From NCBI RefSeq assembly GCF_014652435.1, contig NZ_BMYU01000001.1, positions 186,001 through 250,000 on the forward strand: a DNA stretch of 64,000 nucleotides, written 5' to 3'. The stretch comes from Cognatundibacterium squillarum (GTDB lineage: Bacteria; Pseudomonadota; Gammaproteobacteria; Burkholderiales; Burkholderiaceae_D). Shown one piece after another: positions 53,999 to 62,813 of the stretch. The notes under the pieces were generated by a model that did no database searches, was not told the DNA's origin, and saw only the letters and a list, made by a program, of their open reading frames with translations. Position numbers and translations under genes: made by a program. The stretch's first letter is position 1. Every line of letters starts with the position of its first letter.

Positions 53999-55689
53999 CG
54001 ACGATCGCCAGCCGGCCTTATTCTGAAGCCATTGCCCAGCGCTTAAAAAGCGAAGGCATCCACCCTGTACTCGCACGCATTTTTGCTGCCCGAGGCATAC
54101 AAAGCAGTGCCGAGCTGAATATGGAGCTGGGCGCCCTGCTCCCGCCATCCGGTTTGAAAGGCATACAGGAAGCCGCTGTATTTCTGGCAGATTGCATCGC
54201 AGCCGGGAAACGAATGACCGTGATTGCAGATTATGACTGCGATGGCGCGACTGCCTGTGCTGTGGCGATACGCGGCTTGCGTATGTTCGGCGCGCAAATG
54301 ACGTATATCGTTCCCAACCGGTTTGAATATGGTTACGGGCTGACACCGGAAATCGTGGAACTTGCAATACAGACCCACGCACCCGATGTGCTGATCACGG
54401 TCGATAACGGCATTGCCAGTGTCGATGGTGTAAAAACAGCGCGCGATAAAGGTTTATCGGTACTGATTACCGATCACCATTTACCGGGCGACACCCTGCC
54501 TGACGCCAATGTGATTGTGAATCCGAACCAGCCGGATTGTGGCTTTGACAGCAAATCGCTGGCCGGTGTCGGGGTTATGTTTTATGTGTTACTGGCATTG
54601 CGCGCTGAATTACGTCAGCGTGGCATGTTCGATCAGCGCAGCCAGCCGCGCCTCGATACTTTATTAGACCTGGTAGCACTGGGAACCGTAGCAGACGTGG
54701 TCAGTCTGGACAGCAACAATCGGGTGCTGGTGGCGCAGGGCTTAAAGCGTATTCGTCAGGGTCAGTTTTGTCCGGGCGTAGCCGCTCTGTTTCGTGTTGC
54801 GGGTCGCGATTTTCCTCAGGCTACGCCGTTCGACATGGGATTTGCGCTCGGCCCGCGTCTGAACGCTGCCGGACGTCTGGCCGATATGTCACTGGGTATT
54901 GAATGCCTGCTGACTGACAGCATGGAACGCGCATGGGAAATCGCGCAGATGCTGAACAGCATGAATGCAGAGCGCAAACAAATCGAGCAGGACATGCAGG
55001 AAGTTGCGCTGATTCAACTGGAATTGTATGGCTCCGATGCGCAGCATGCGATTGTGGCGTTCGATGAAAACTGGCATCAGGGCGTGATCGGTATTCTCGC
55101 ATCGCGTCTGAAAGACAAGTTTTATCGCCCCGTGATTGCATTTGCACCGGGCGATGCCGGATTGCTGAAAGGCTCTGGCCGCTCTATTCCCGGTTTTCAC
55201 ATGCGCGATGCATTGGATCTGGTGTCCAAACGTTATCCGGATCTGATCAGCAAATTTGGCGGACATGCAATGGCAGCCGGTCTGACCATTGCGCAGGATG
55301 ATTTACCGCGCTTCGCCAAAGCGTTTGAAACCGTGGCGCAGGAATGGCTGCAAAAAGAAGATTTACAGAAAGTTGTTGCCACCGATGGCGCGCTGAGCGC
55401 CGACGCGTTCAGTCTGGATTTTGTGTATCTGATGGATCAGTACGTGTGGGGGCAATCTTTCCCGCCGCCAACTTTCAGCGGTGAATTCCGTGTGATACAA
55501 CAGCGTGTTCTGAAAGAACGGCATCTGAAACTGGTGCTGGAGCGCGAAGACGGCACGCGCTACGACGGTATCTGGTTCGGCCATAATACCTATGTACCGG
55601 ATGTCGCGCATGTAGCTTTCCGTCTGGATATCAATGAATACAACGGCACAACAAGGTTGCAGTTACTGGTAGAACATATCGAGGAATAG
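53995..55689 (+). CDS. recJ: Single-stranded-DNA-specific exonuclease RecJ
   Basis: 564 residues. 5'-3' ssDNA exonuclease of recombination and mismatch repair. VIADYDCDGATACAVAIRGL has the DYDCDG metal motif, LITDHHLPGDTLPDANVIVNPN the DHH motif and GTVADVVSLDSNNR the fourth motif. The DHHA1 part includes FGGHAMAAGLTI, and a C-terminal OB domain follows (VWGQSFPPPTFSGEF). Normal length and order. Confidence 0.97.
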   Translation: MTTIASRPYSEAIAQRLKSEGIHPVLARIFAARGIQSSAELNMELGALLPPSGLKGIQEAAVFLADCIAAGKRMTVIADYDCDGATACAVAIRGLRMFGAQMTYIVPNRFEYGYGLTPEIVELAIQTHAPDVLITVDNGIASVDGVKTARDKGLSVLITDHHLPGDTLPDANVIVNPNQPDCGFDSKSLAGVGVMFYVLLALRAELRQRGMFDQRSQPRLDTLLDLVALGTVADVVSLDSNNRVLVAQGLKRIRQGQFCPGVAALFRVAGRDFPQATPFDMGFALGPRLNAAGRLADMSLGIECLLTDSMERAWEIAQMLNSMNAERKQIEQDMQEVALIQLELYGSDAQHAIVAFDENWHQGVIGILASRLKDKFYRPVIAFAPGDAGLLKGSGRSIPGFHMRDALDLVSKRYPDLISKFGGHAMAAGLTIAQDDLPRFAKAFETVAQEWLQKEDLQKVVATDGALSADAFSLDFVYLMDQYVWGQSFPPPTFSGEFRVIQQRVLKERHLKLVLEREDGTRYDGIWFGHNTYVPDVAHVAFRLDINEYNGTTRLQLLVEHIEE

Positions 55690-55801
55690 CGTTTTTCTGT
55701 GACTGCGGGAACCAAGTTTCCGGTCCGTGGTCACAAACCTGCTGCACGGGCAAAGTCATATTGTCCGGCATTCATATAACTCACGACGAGGGGAATTCAG
55801 T

Positions 55802-57835
55802 ATGAAAACCAAAATCGCACAGGCCGCAGCAATCCTGCTGGCAGGTCTGGCAAGTTCCGGTCTGGCACAAGCAGGCATGGACAAAGCCGGTATCGAAACC
55901 AGCTTCCGCGACACTACAGTGCGTCCGCAGGATGACTTTTACCGCCATGTAAATGGTAAATGGCTGAAAACAGCAGAAATTCCTGCTGATCGTTCCAGCG
56001 CCGGCGCCTTCATGGATTTGCGCGAAGCGGTTGTTCCGCGCCTGCACACGCTGATCGAAAATCTGCAAAAGAAACCGGGCGCAGCAGGCAGCGATGCACA
56101 GAAAATCGGTGATTTGTACGCCAGTTTCATGGATACCCGCCAGATTGAAGCAGCAGGTCTGAAACCATTGCACGCTGAATTCGCAAAAGTGGATGCCATT
56201 AAAGACAAGGCCGAACTGCCTGCGCTGTTTGCCTGGCTGAACCGCATGTCCGTACTGGCGCCGCTGGATATTTCTGTGCATCAGGACAATAAAGATTCCA
56301 CCAAATACGTACTGGACGTTGGTCAGTCCGGCACTGCGCTGCCAGACCGTGATTATTACCTGAAAGACGATGATGCCAAACTGAAAGGCACACGTGAAAA
56401 GTATCAGGCACATATCGCCAAAATGCTGAAAATGTCCGGCGATAAAGAAGCTGAAGCCCATGCAGCTGCGATTCTGGCACTGGAAACCGAATTTGCCCGC
56501 GCCCAATGGACCAAAGTTGAACTGCGCGATCCGGTAAAAGCCTACAACAAAGTAGAACTGGCGAAACTGGGCGAAGTGACCACAGGCTTTGACTGGAATG
56601 CTTACCTGAAAGCTCTGGGCGTGACAGGTAAAGTGGATTACCTGATTCTGGCGCAGCCAAGCTACCTGAAAGGCATGAGCGAAGTTCTGGCAAAAACACC
56701 GCTGGACACCATCAAGGTTTACCTGAAATGGAATCTGCTGGCATCTGCCGCATCTCAGTTGCCGAAAGAATACGCGGACGAAAGCTTTGCTTTCTTTGCA
56801 CAAACCCTGCGCGGCGTACCGCAACAGGAAGTTCGCTGGAAACGCGGCGTGCGTCTGGTGGATTCCGGCATGGGTGAAAGCCTCGGCAAGCTGTACGTCG
56901 AAAAATACTTCCCTGCCAGCAGCAAAGCCCGCATGGAAGAACTGGTCGGCAATCTGCTGCAAGCTTACAAAGACAGCGTCGGTACGCTGGACTGGATGAG
57001 CGACGCGACTAAAAAAGAAGCGCTGGGCAAACTGGCGACCTTCATGCCGAAAATCGGTTATCCGAACAAATGGAAAGATTACTCTGCGCTGCAAATCAAA
57101 AAAGGCGATGCGCTGGGTAACCTGCGCGCCATTCGCCAGTTTGCTGCAGATGCTGAACTGGCAAAGCTGGGCAAACCGGTAGACCGCGATGAATGGGGCA
57201 TGACACCACAAACCGTCAATGCTTACTACAACCCGGAAATGAATGAAATCGTATTCCCGGCAGCAATTCTGCAGGCACCGTTCTTCAATCCGAAAGCAGA
57301 CGACGCAGTGAACTACGGCGCAATCGGCGCGGTCATCGGTCATGAAATCAGCCACGGTTTCGATGATCAGGGCGCACAGTACGATGGTCAGGGTAATCTG
57401 CGTGACTGGTGGACAAAAGAAGACCACGAAAAATTCGCCGCGAAAACCGCTGCACTGGTGAAACAGTACAACGGCTACAGCCCGATTCCGGGTTACAACG
57501 TCAACGGCGAACTGACACTGGGCGAAAACATTGCGGATAACTCCGGTCTGGCCATTGCCTACAAAGCGTACAAACTGTCCCTGAAAGGCAAACCGGCACC
57601 AGTCATCAACGGCATGACCGGCGAACAACGCTTCTTCATGGGCTTTGCGCAGGTTTGGCGCGGCAAAATCCGTGAACAGGAAGCGATCATCCGCATCAAA
57701 ACCGATCCGCACTCCCCTGGCGAATTCCGCGCCAACGGCACACTGCGTAACATGCCATCGTTCTACGATGCATTCGGCGTCAAACCAGGCGACAAGCTGT
57801 ATCTGGCACCAACCGAGCGCGTATCGATCTGGTAA
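55802..57835 (+). CDS. M13 family metallopeptidase (neprilysin/PepO-like)
   Basis: 677 residues, exported (signal MKTKIAQAAAILLAGLASSGLAQA). Zinc endopeptidase of the periplasm or cell surface. Zinc motif HEISHGFDDQG near residue 515; GENIADNSGLAIAYKAY supplies the third ligand; NAYYNPEMNEIVFPAAILQ is the substrate-side NAYY block. The C-terminus KPGDKLYLAPTERVSIW is typical; bacterial M13 enzymes normally end in W. The ATG at 55802 has GAGGGG upstream and gives the signal peptide. Confidence 0.95.
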   Translation: MKTKIAQAAAILLAGLASSGLAQAGMDKAGIETSFRDTTVRPQDDFYRHVNGKWLKTAEIPADRSSAGAFMDLREAVVPRLHTLIENLQKKPGAAGSDAQKIGDLYASFMDTRQIEAAGLKPLHAEFAKVDAIKDKAELPALFAWLNRMSVLAPLDISVHQDNKDSTKYVLDVGQSGTALPDRDYYLKDDDAKLKGTREKYQAHIAKMLKMSGDKEAEAHAAAILALETEFARAQWTKVELRDPVKAYNKVELAKLGEVTTGFDWNAYLKALGVTGKVDYLILAQPSYLKGMSEVLAKTPLDTIKVYLKWNLLASAASQLPKEYADESFAFFAQTLRGVPQQEVRWKRGVRLVDSGMGESLGKLYVEKYFPASSKARMEELVGNLLQAYKDSVGTLDWMSDATKKEALGKLATFMPKIGYPNKWKDYSALQIKKGDALGNLRAIRQFAADAELAKLGKPVDRDEWGMTPQTVNAYYNPEMNEIVFPAAILQAPFFNPKADDAVNYGAIGAVIGHEISHGFDDQGAQYDGQGNLRDWWTKEDHEKFAAKTAALVKQYNGYSPIPGYNVNGELTLGENIADNSGLAIAYKAYKLSLKGKPAPVINGMTGEQRFFMGFAQVWRGKIREQEAIIRIKTDPHSPGEFRANGTLRNMPSFYDAFGVKPGDKLYLAPTERVSIW

Positions 57836-57844
57836 TTGTTTGCG

Positions 57845-57878
57845 CTTAGCTGTATTTGTTCAGGCAAATGCAGCTAAG
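57845..57878 (+). repeat. Strong stem-loop after the M13 peptidase
   Basis: CTTAGCTG-t-ATTTG-ttcagg-CAAAT-g-CAGCTAAG. It lies nine bases past the stop and just before the terminator; possibly an mRNA 3'-end stabiliser. Confidence 0.6.
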
Positions 57879-57890
57879 CTGCGCAGAAAC

Positions 57891-57927
57891 AAAAAACCGT
57901 CTGTTGTAATGACAGACGGTTTTTTTA
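57891..57927 (+). terminator. Terminator after the M13 peptidase
   Basis: AAAAAACCGTCTGT pairs with ACAGACGGTTTTTTT. Between it and 58202 lie only R7 and unassigned sequence. Confidence 0.9.
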
Positions 57928-58031
57928 TGCCCGTTTCATTTCAAGTGTTCAATCGTCAGACGTATGGCGCTGAAGCCTCATCATCGGCGCCACGGATGCC
58001 CGGAATTGCTCCAAAATGCCAATAAACACCC

Positions 58032-58117
58032 CAAATGCGGACTTTGGCACAGCGATCCGGCGGTCGTCGGTAGAAAGTCTGGCTGTCCAAAATGTTCAAA
58101 TGACGAACTTTGCATAA
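58032..58117 (+). repeat. Dispersed integrase-linked repeat, copy R7
   Basis: CAAATGCGGACTTTGGCACA start, core GGTCGTCGGTAGAAAGTC, end GACGAACTTTGCATAA. It differs from R8 at about six of 87 positions, much less than from the other copies. Left boundary of the ATPase cargo. Confidence 0.88.
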
Positions 58118-58202
58118 CATTCAACAAATGCGCCACTGGAAATCTTTTGTGAAATCTGAATTGCAAACTTGCTTTGAAAAATAAAATTATCGATAGACTA
58201 AC

Positions 58203-61200
58203 TTACTCAATTTTTTTCTGCCGCAACTTAGTCCAATGCCTAGAATTTCCTGTTTTCTTCATAAGATTACCATCAATATATTCAATTAAATTTTTATAGG
58301 CCTTTTTGATTTCCTCAAGTGATAATTGCTTAATTAAATGCGGCTGAATAAAATTGCAAATCTGATCAAGTTGATGATTTGTGCACTCAATACTTCCCTT
58401 AAATCCATTGTACAAAAAAGGCAACAATAAATAATTGCAATTAAGTCCTATTGAATGAGGATATAACATTTCTACTCGCAACGCCGTCTCAGGTTTTAAG
58501 TAAAGCTCTTCCCAATATTCACCTCTACAGGGCAATAGATACCTGCTACAATTCATTGGATCCAAACCTTCGATCAATGCCCGAGCTAAAGCCCTGTCCG
58601 TATATAAATTTTTCTCACTTTTTGAGAATTTATAAAATAAATTAATCGAAAAATGCAAGTTAAATTCTCTAATTGAAATATATTCATCCACCTCATTCAA
58701 TCCAATATCCTTGCGATCAACTATTGATATATTGTTGCACGATTCTTTTCCCCAAGCTCTCCACAAAATCTGAATAAAATCTTTATCTTCAATCTCGATT
58801 AAACTTGATGAAAAATTTTTCGAATAATCATAACGATAACTATGAAAACAAGCAAAAAATTCATTTTTCTCAAAATATTCTCTAAAAGTATTTCCCCCCC
58901 AAATTTCAACCAAATCTAACCATGCATCATTTGATTTGATTGCAAAGTCTCTCCAGTGGCTTTCGTACTTGATTGCCATTTTACTCAAAAATAGAGAAAA
59001 TAGGGGGTCTTTGAAAATGGCTTCATTTTTTTCGATATCGCGCTCAACCGCTATTTTCAATACCTCTAAAATAAGCTCCCCCAATTTTTCTTTTGCATCT
59101 GAAGCTATCGAATCTCTACTTGCATTTAGCCATTCACTGGCTTTTCCTGACATTAAATCTAATTCAATGTTAATATTTGGTATTTTGATAGCATTAAACT
59201 TAAAGGGCTGCCCCTTAAAGGATATATGAAAATTTGGCGGCCCAAAACTCGACCGATTCAATTCATAATAAAAAATTATATTATGGCCATTCAATTCAAT
59301 ATAATTCAAGCTTTGATCGCGACTTGCATCAAATAGCTTGCTTTTACCAAAATGATAATTACATTCATAACCATCTATCAACACTCCTTCAATAGGAAGA
59401 ATGGATTTTTGTGAAAAATTTATAATCCGATCCGCCAATTCAGCTGCATCCTTCGGGAAATAATCATTCAAAACCGGATCAAATTGACTAATAAAATGCA
59501 TTTGTGTTGCTTTTCGTCTATCAAGGGACCAGTTTTTTGACGAATTTTCGATTTCTACTTCAAATTTAATTTCTGTTCCATAGTCGAAAGACACGTCAAA
59601 AGGAATGGTTTTGATCGTAACCATACCTTCGTTTACTCCCGTTGGGCTGTGCATCGTTATTTTCAGCTGTTCGTTCGTAAAAATGCTCTTGGTAATTATT
59701 GTAATTTTATCAGTTACCATAAAAACACTTTGCAGTCCGATACCGAATGCACCGGAAGGTTTTATCCATTCAGGCATAGACTTAATCAAACTTTGTCTTT
59801 CAGTATTGCGCTGAGAGCCGCCGACCCTCGACATATGTGCTAAGTCTGTACGACTAATACCGGTACCTTTATCTTTAATATGTATTCGCCAAAATGATTT
59901 TCCTGCATCATCTGAAGCTGGCACCCCGGTTTCCACAAGGTTAACTTTCACTCCCCAGTCAGCAAACTCTTTTTGAAAAGATTCATAATTTTCCTGATTA
60001 AATGCCCAGCTTGGTAATACATCCCTTTTTGTCAGCCAAATTCGTAGCAGTGTTGCATCGATGGCATTTTGTAAAAGCTCTCTGATGCAAGCAAATTTCG
60101 TGTTGTACAGATTACTACCCTGCAATAATTCAAATGCTTTCGCTGTATCAACCGTGAATTGAGGACGTTCACCCGCTTTGAGTAACTGATATTCCCCCGC
60201 AAGCCGAACCGATATTTCTCCGAGCGTAGGAAGCAAGCCAAGCTCCCTGCTGGGAACAATGTCCTGCCAGTGCGACATTTGGTCTTGCATTTCTTGCTTC
60301 AGCCAGTCGAACCACTTGAATGTCTCGATATACCCATCAATGTTTTCACATTCAGCAGACACTTCAATCCGTTCGCGATCCATCCGCAAATGTCGAATGG
60401 CGGCATGTTTATGCTCATGCGCTTTGCTGAGATGTGGTCTGTTTTCTCCGGCAATGCGCTGCATGACCGGACAGAAACGGTTATCGTCCATGTCCAGCAA
60501 ATCGCCCATACGCAAAAGACAGGCAACAAATCGCGGATGGCAATCTTCCTGCGCCATACCTGCTTCGCGAAACGGCAACCCTTTGGTGTTTGAAATAAGA
60601 TCTGAAAATGGCACGCCATGCATTTGGCAGATATTGCCGAGCAAACGAAAGAGCCTTGCAGGAATCAGCTCGGTTCTTGGCGAACTGATGCCAACAGTTG
60701 CCCACGGGTCTTGTACGATTGCATTGGATCGCGTCGCGTGACTCTGGCGAAACCACTCTGCCATCAATTGCCGGAATTTATCTAATGCATCAAGCGGCGT
60801 ATCTGCACCACTAAAACATTTCGTCAGATCTTTTGCGTCAAAAGTAAGTGCAAACCGGTGCAGTTCATGGTTGGGTGAATTGCGGATGCTGTCGAGATAC
60901 GTTTCGAATGCCGGGTTATTTAAAGCATCTTTAAGAGCATCGGCAGGAACGACCATGCCGATGTCGTGCCAGTACGCCGCCTCCAGTAACAGCCAAGTAT
61001 CTGTCGCAGTTAGCAACTTGATGTTGTCGCCCAGAAGGCGCTCGATATTGATAAGGATTTGCTTGCAGTGCGATTCATCATGGCGACTGTAGTGCGGAAA
61101 AAGATTTCCAACAGTTTGCAGGGCTTTCGGAATTATTTTTTCGTCATAGCCCCATTGATTCAGCAATGTTGCTAATGCGGAATGCTCTTCTGCTTTTGCT

Positions 61201-61229
61201 TTGAGATGCTTGATAAGAATGTCAGCCAT
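58203..61229 (-). CDS. HD hydrolase plus GHKL (HSP90-like) ATPase protein, candidate defence gene
   Basis: 1008 residues, cytoplasmic. N-terminal HD-type metal domain: H46, H50-D51, H54 in HYSRHDESH, H88-D89 in WHDIGM, and a late Asp in LLRMGDLLDMDD near 240. This is the HD-CE type pattern. A GHKL ATPase follows: N-box RELLQNAIDA near 385, G1 DKGTGIS near 455, G2 GAFGIGLQS near 496, as in HSP90. A long AT-rich C-terminus (about 600-1008) has no recognisable fold. HD-GHKL proteins are known from bacterial conflict and anti-phage contexts; the mechanism here is unknown. It stands alone between direct repeats R7 and R8, next to a recombinase. The N-terminal half has better GC balance than the very AT-rich C-terminal half. 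Confidence 0.82.
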   Translation of the reverse strand: MADILIKHLKAKAEEHSALATLLNQWGYDEKIIPKALQTVGNLFPHYSRHDESHCKQILINIERLLGDNIKLLTATDTWLLLEAAYWHDIGMVVPADALKDALNNPAFETYLDSIRNSPNHELHRFALTFDAKDLTKCFSGADTPLDALDKFRQLMAEWFRQSHATRSNAIVQDPWATVGISSPRTELIPARLFRLLGNICQMHGVPFSDLISNTKGLPFREAGMAQEDCHPRFVACLLRMGDLLDMDDNRFCPVMQRIAGENRPHLSKAHEHKHAAIRHLRMDRERIEVSAECENIDGYIETFKWFDWLKQEMQDQMSHWQDIVPSRELGLLPTLGEISVRLAGEYQLLKAGERPQFTVDTAKAFELLQGSNLYNTKFACIRELLQNAIDATLLRIWLTKRDVLPSWAFNQENYESFQKEFADWGVKVNLVETGVPASDDAGKSFWRIHIKDKGTGISRTDLAHMSRVGGSQRNTERQSLIKSMPEWIKPSGAFGIGLQSVFMVTDKITIITKSIFTNEQLKITMHSPTGVNEGMVTIKTIPFDVSFDYGTEIKFEVEIENSSKNWSLDRRKATQMHFISQFDPVLNDYFPKDAAELADRIINFSQKSILPIEGVLIDGYECNYHFGKSKLFDASRDQSLNYIELNGHNIIFYYELNRSSFGPPNFHISFKGQPFKFNAIKIPNINIELDLMSGKASEWLNASRDSIASDAKEKLGELILEVLKIAVERDIEKNEAIFKDPLFSLFLSKMAIKYESHWRDFAIKSNDAWLDLVEIWGGNTFREYFEKNEFFACFHSYRYDYSKNFSSSLIEIEDKDFIQILWRAWGKESCNNISIVDRKDIGLNEVDEYISIREFNLHFSINLFYKFSKSEKNLYTDRALARALIEGLDPMNCSRYLLPCRGEYWEELYLKPETALRVEMLYPHSIGLNCNYLLLPFLYNGFKGSIECTNHQLDQICNFIQPHLIKQLSLEEIKKAYKNLIEYIDGNLMKKTGNSRHWTKLRQKKIE

Positions 61230-61549
61230 GTTGTCATTTTTCAGGTTGGATCCATCCGTCAGTGTGTTGCGCTCAGTTTTGTCAGTGTTGGTTCAAAGCC
61301 ATTCACTGAAGTTTTCTGATACGCATTACTTGGATAGAAAAAATCGGCGCTGCTCGCAATGTCGCCACTATTTCGGATTTTTATGCAGATGAAATCGTCA
61401 GGCAACGAATTAGCAATATTAAATCTTATTTTTCATTTTGATTTGAATATTGAACAATTTTTGTCACAAATGCATCTGTATACACGACGCGCTACGATTT
61501 GAAGAGATGAGGTTGGTGAAAAAACACCTTTTCAGGTCAATTTACACAC
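61230..61549. other. Leader region of the ATPase gene
   Basis: About 320 bases without a credible gene. AT-rich, with possible but weak promoter elements for the minus-strand ATPase (TTGCGA and TATCCA 17 bases apart on the minus strand near 61330-61360). Confidence 0.4.
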
Positions 61550-61635
61550 CAAATGCGGACTTTGGCACAGCGATCTGGCGGTTGTCGGCAGAAAGTCCGG
61601 CTGTCCAAAATGTTCAAATGACGATATTTGCATAA
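61550..61635 (+). repeat. Dispersed integrase-linked repeat, copy R8 (next to the recombinase)
   Basis: CAAATGCGGACTTTGGCACA start, core GGTTGTCGGCAGAAAGTC, end GACGATATTTGCATAA. CGGACTTT pairs perfectly with AAAGTCCG. It ends 25 bases from the recombinase stop codon, the position expected of an element-associated attachment site. Confidence 0.88.
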
Positions 61636-61660
61636 TGGCCGACCGTAAAACTGTGTGCGT

Positions 61661-62674
61661 CTACGGCTTGCGTTTCGCGATCTGCGTGACCACGCTTTCC
61701 TCAAACAGATCAGCATCGGCAATATAACGGTGCACGGTGGTGTCTGAACGCCAGCCGCCCTGACGTTTAATGGCGCGGAAACTTGCGCCGGCATGGTAAG
61801 CCTCCGTCGCCATGCCACGGCGCAGGCTGTGGCTGGAAATGGCTTGCGAAGGACCGGCGACATCCTGCAAATGTTTTTTGATGACGAGATTGATGCCATG
61901 TCCGGTCATGGCGTTTGCGCTGAGTTGCCCCCACTGATTGATGGCGCGGAAAACCGGCCCTTGCGTGATGTCTGCTGCCGCAAGCCAGCGTTTCAGCAGC
62001 GTGGCAGCGCAGCTGGCTTCATTGGTATAAGGAACGGCTTTCTGCAAGCCTTCACCGGTCTGATCCGTTTTTGAGCGTGGCAACAGTATGACAACGCCGC
62101 GCTTTTCCCACTGCAAATCTTCTGCTTTTAAGGCTGCCAGTTCAGAGCGGCGAAAGCCACCGGAAAACCCTAAACACAATAAAGCCATATCGCGCTGTGC
62201 TGCCAGATCACCCTGTTTGCTCATTCGCTCACAAACCGCGCTCAGCATGGCGCTGTCAGCCGGCGCAGCCTTCTTTTGCGGACTGCCGTGGGTGCGGCGT
62301 ATGCCGGTCAGCAATTTGCGGATATCCGGTTTTGCCGTCGGGTCATCGAATCCCTGCAGTGTATGCCAGCTCGACAGCGCAGCAATACGCAGGCTGAGTG
62401 TGCTGCTTTTCAGGCTGGCGGCATGGGTCAGCAGATAGTCGCGCAGCATTTGTTCCGTCGCAGGTAAGACAAACCCTGCCCTCAGAAACTGCCGGATGGC
62501 CGTCTGATACGCGCGCCGTGTATTCGGGCTGGTGGCGGCTGCCAGAAATTGCTGGTGCAGCCTGGTCAATTCCTCGGTATTCGCCAGTGCATTCGCATCG
62601 TTTTTTACGGCAATTTTGGTTTTTTCTGAGGAAACACCGGCAAATGCACTATTTTGAGTTTTGCGTAACGACAT
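61661..62674 (-). CDS. Tyrosine recombinase (site-specific integrase)
   Basis: 337 residues from ATG 62674 (an in-frame TTG lies two codons upstream). SAM-like N-terminal core-binding domain (TRRAYQTAIRQFLRAG). The catalytic domain has Arg I in GFSGGFRRSELAAL near 178, the beta-hairpin Lys in SKTDQTG, H-x-x-R in HSLRRGMATEAYHAG near 283, a Trp in place of the second His (GGWRSDTTV) and the nucleophile Tyr in HRYIADAD near 317. All needed residues are present, so it should be active. I see no IntI-specific additional domain, so it is not a classical integron integrase. Divergent from the KfrA-like gene. Confidence 0.92.
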   Translation of the reverse strand: MSLRKTQNSAFAGVSSEKTKIAVKNDANALANTEELTRLHQQFLAAATSPNTRRAYQTAIRQFLRAGFVLPATEQMLRDYLLTHAASLKSSTLSLRIAALSSWHTLQGFDDPTAKPDIRKLLTGIRRTHGSPQKKAAPADSAMLSAVCERMSKQGDLAAQRDMALLCLGFSGGFRRSELAALKAEDLQWEKRGVVILLPRSKTDQTGEGLQKAVPYTNEASCAATLLKRWLAAADITQGPVFRAINQWGQLSANAMTGHGINLVIKKHLQDVAGPSQAISSHSLRRGMATEAYHAGASFRAIKRQGGWRSDTTVHRYIADADLFEESVVTQIAKRKP

Positions 62675-62813
62675 GGGCAATCAGCATTATTGAGCTTTAC
62701 TAACTTTCGATAATATACATTAGCGTAAGTTATTTCGTGAATTTTTTCTGAAATTTTAATCGTAATTTGCTACACTATTACGTATTACGTTATTTATTAC
62801 TTTATTTGCAGAT
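62675..62813. promoter_or_regulatory. Divergent promoter/operator region of recombinase and KfrA-like genes
   Basis: For the recombinase, minus-strand TTCACG and TATATT (62741-62712) are 18 bases apart. Near the other gene, two tandem heptamers TATTACG (62776-62789) continue into TTATTTATTAC, and CGTAA at 62761 is inverted against TTACG at 62778. KfrA proteins repress their own promoters by binding such repeats, so autoregulation is likely. Confidence 0.5.

Noticed and set aside
55781..57712. 643-residue open frame antisense to the M13 peptidase gene
   Set aside because: It mirrors a strongly supported metallopeptidase with intact motifs; its composition (Phe-, Gln- and Cys-rich) is typical of an antisense shadow, and no ribosome site or family feature is seen.
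61201..61392. 63-codon plus-strand frame at the start of the ATPase gene
   Set aside because: Overlaps the ATPase start and leader; no protein-like features.
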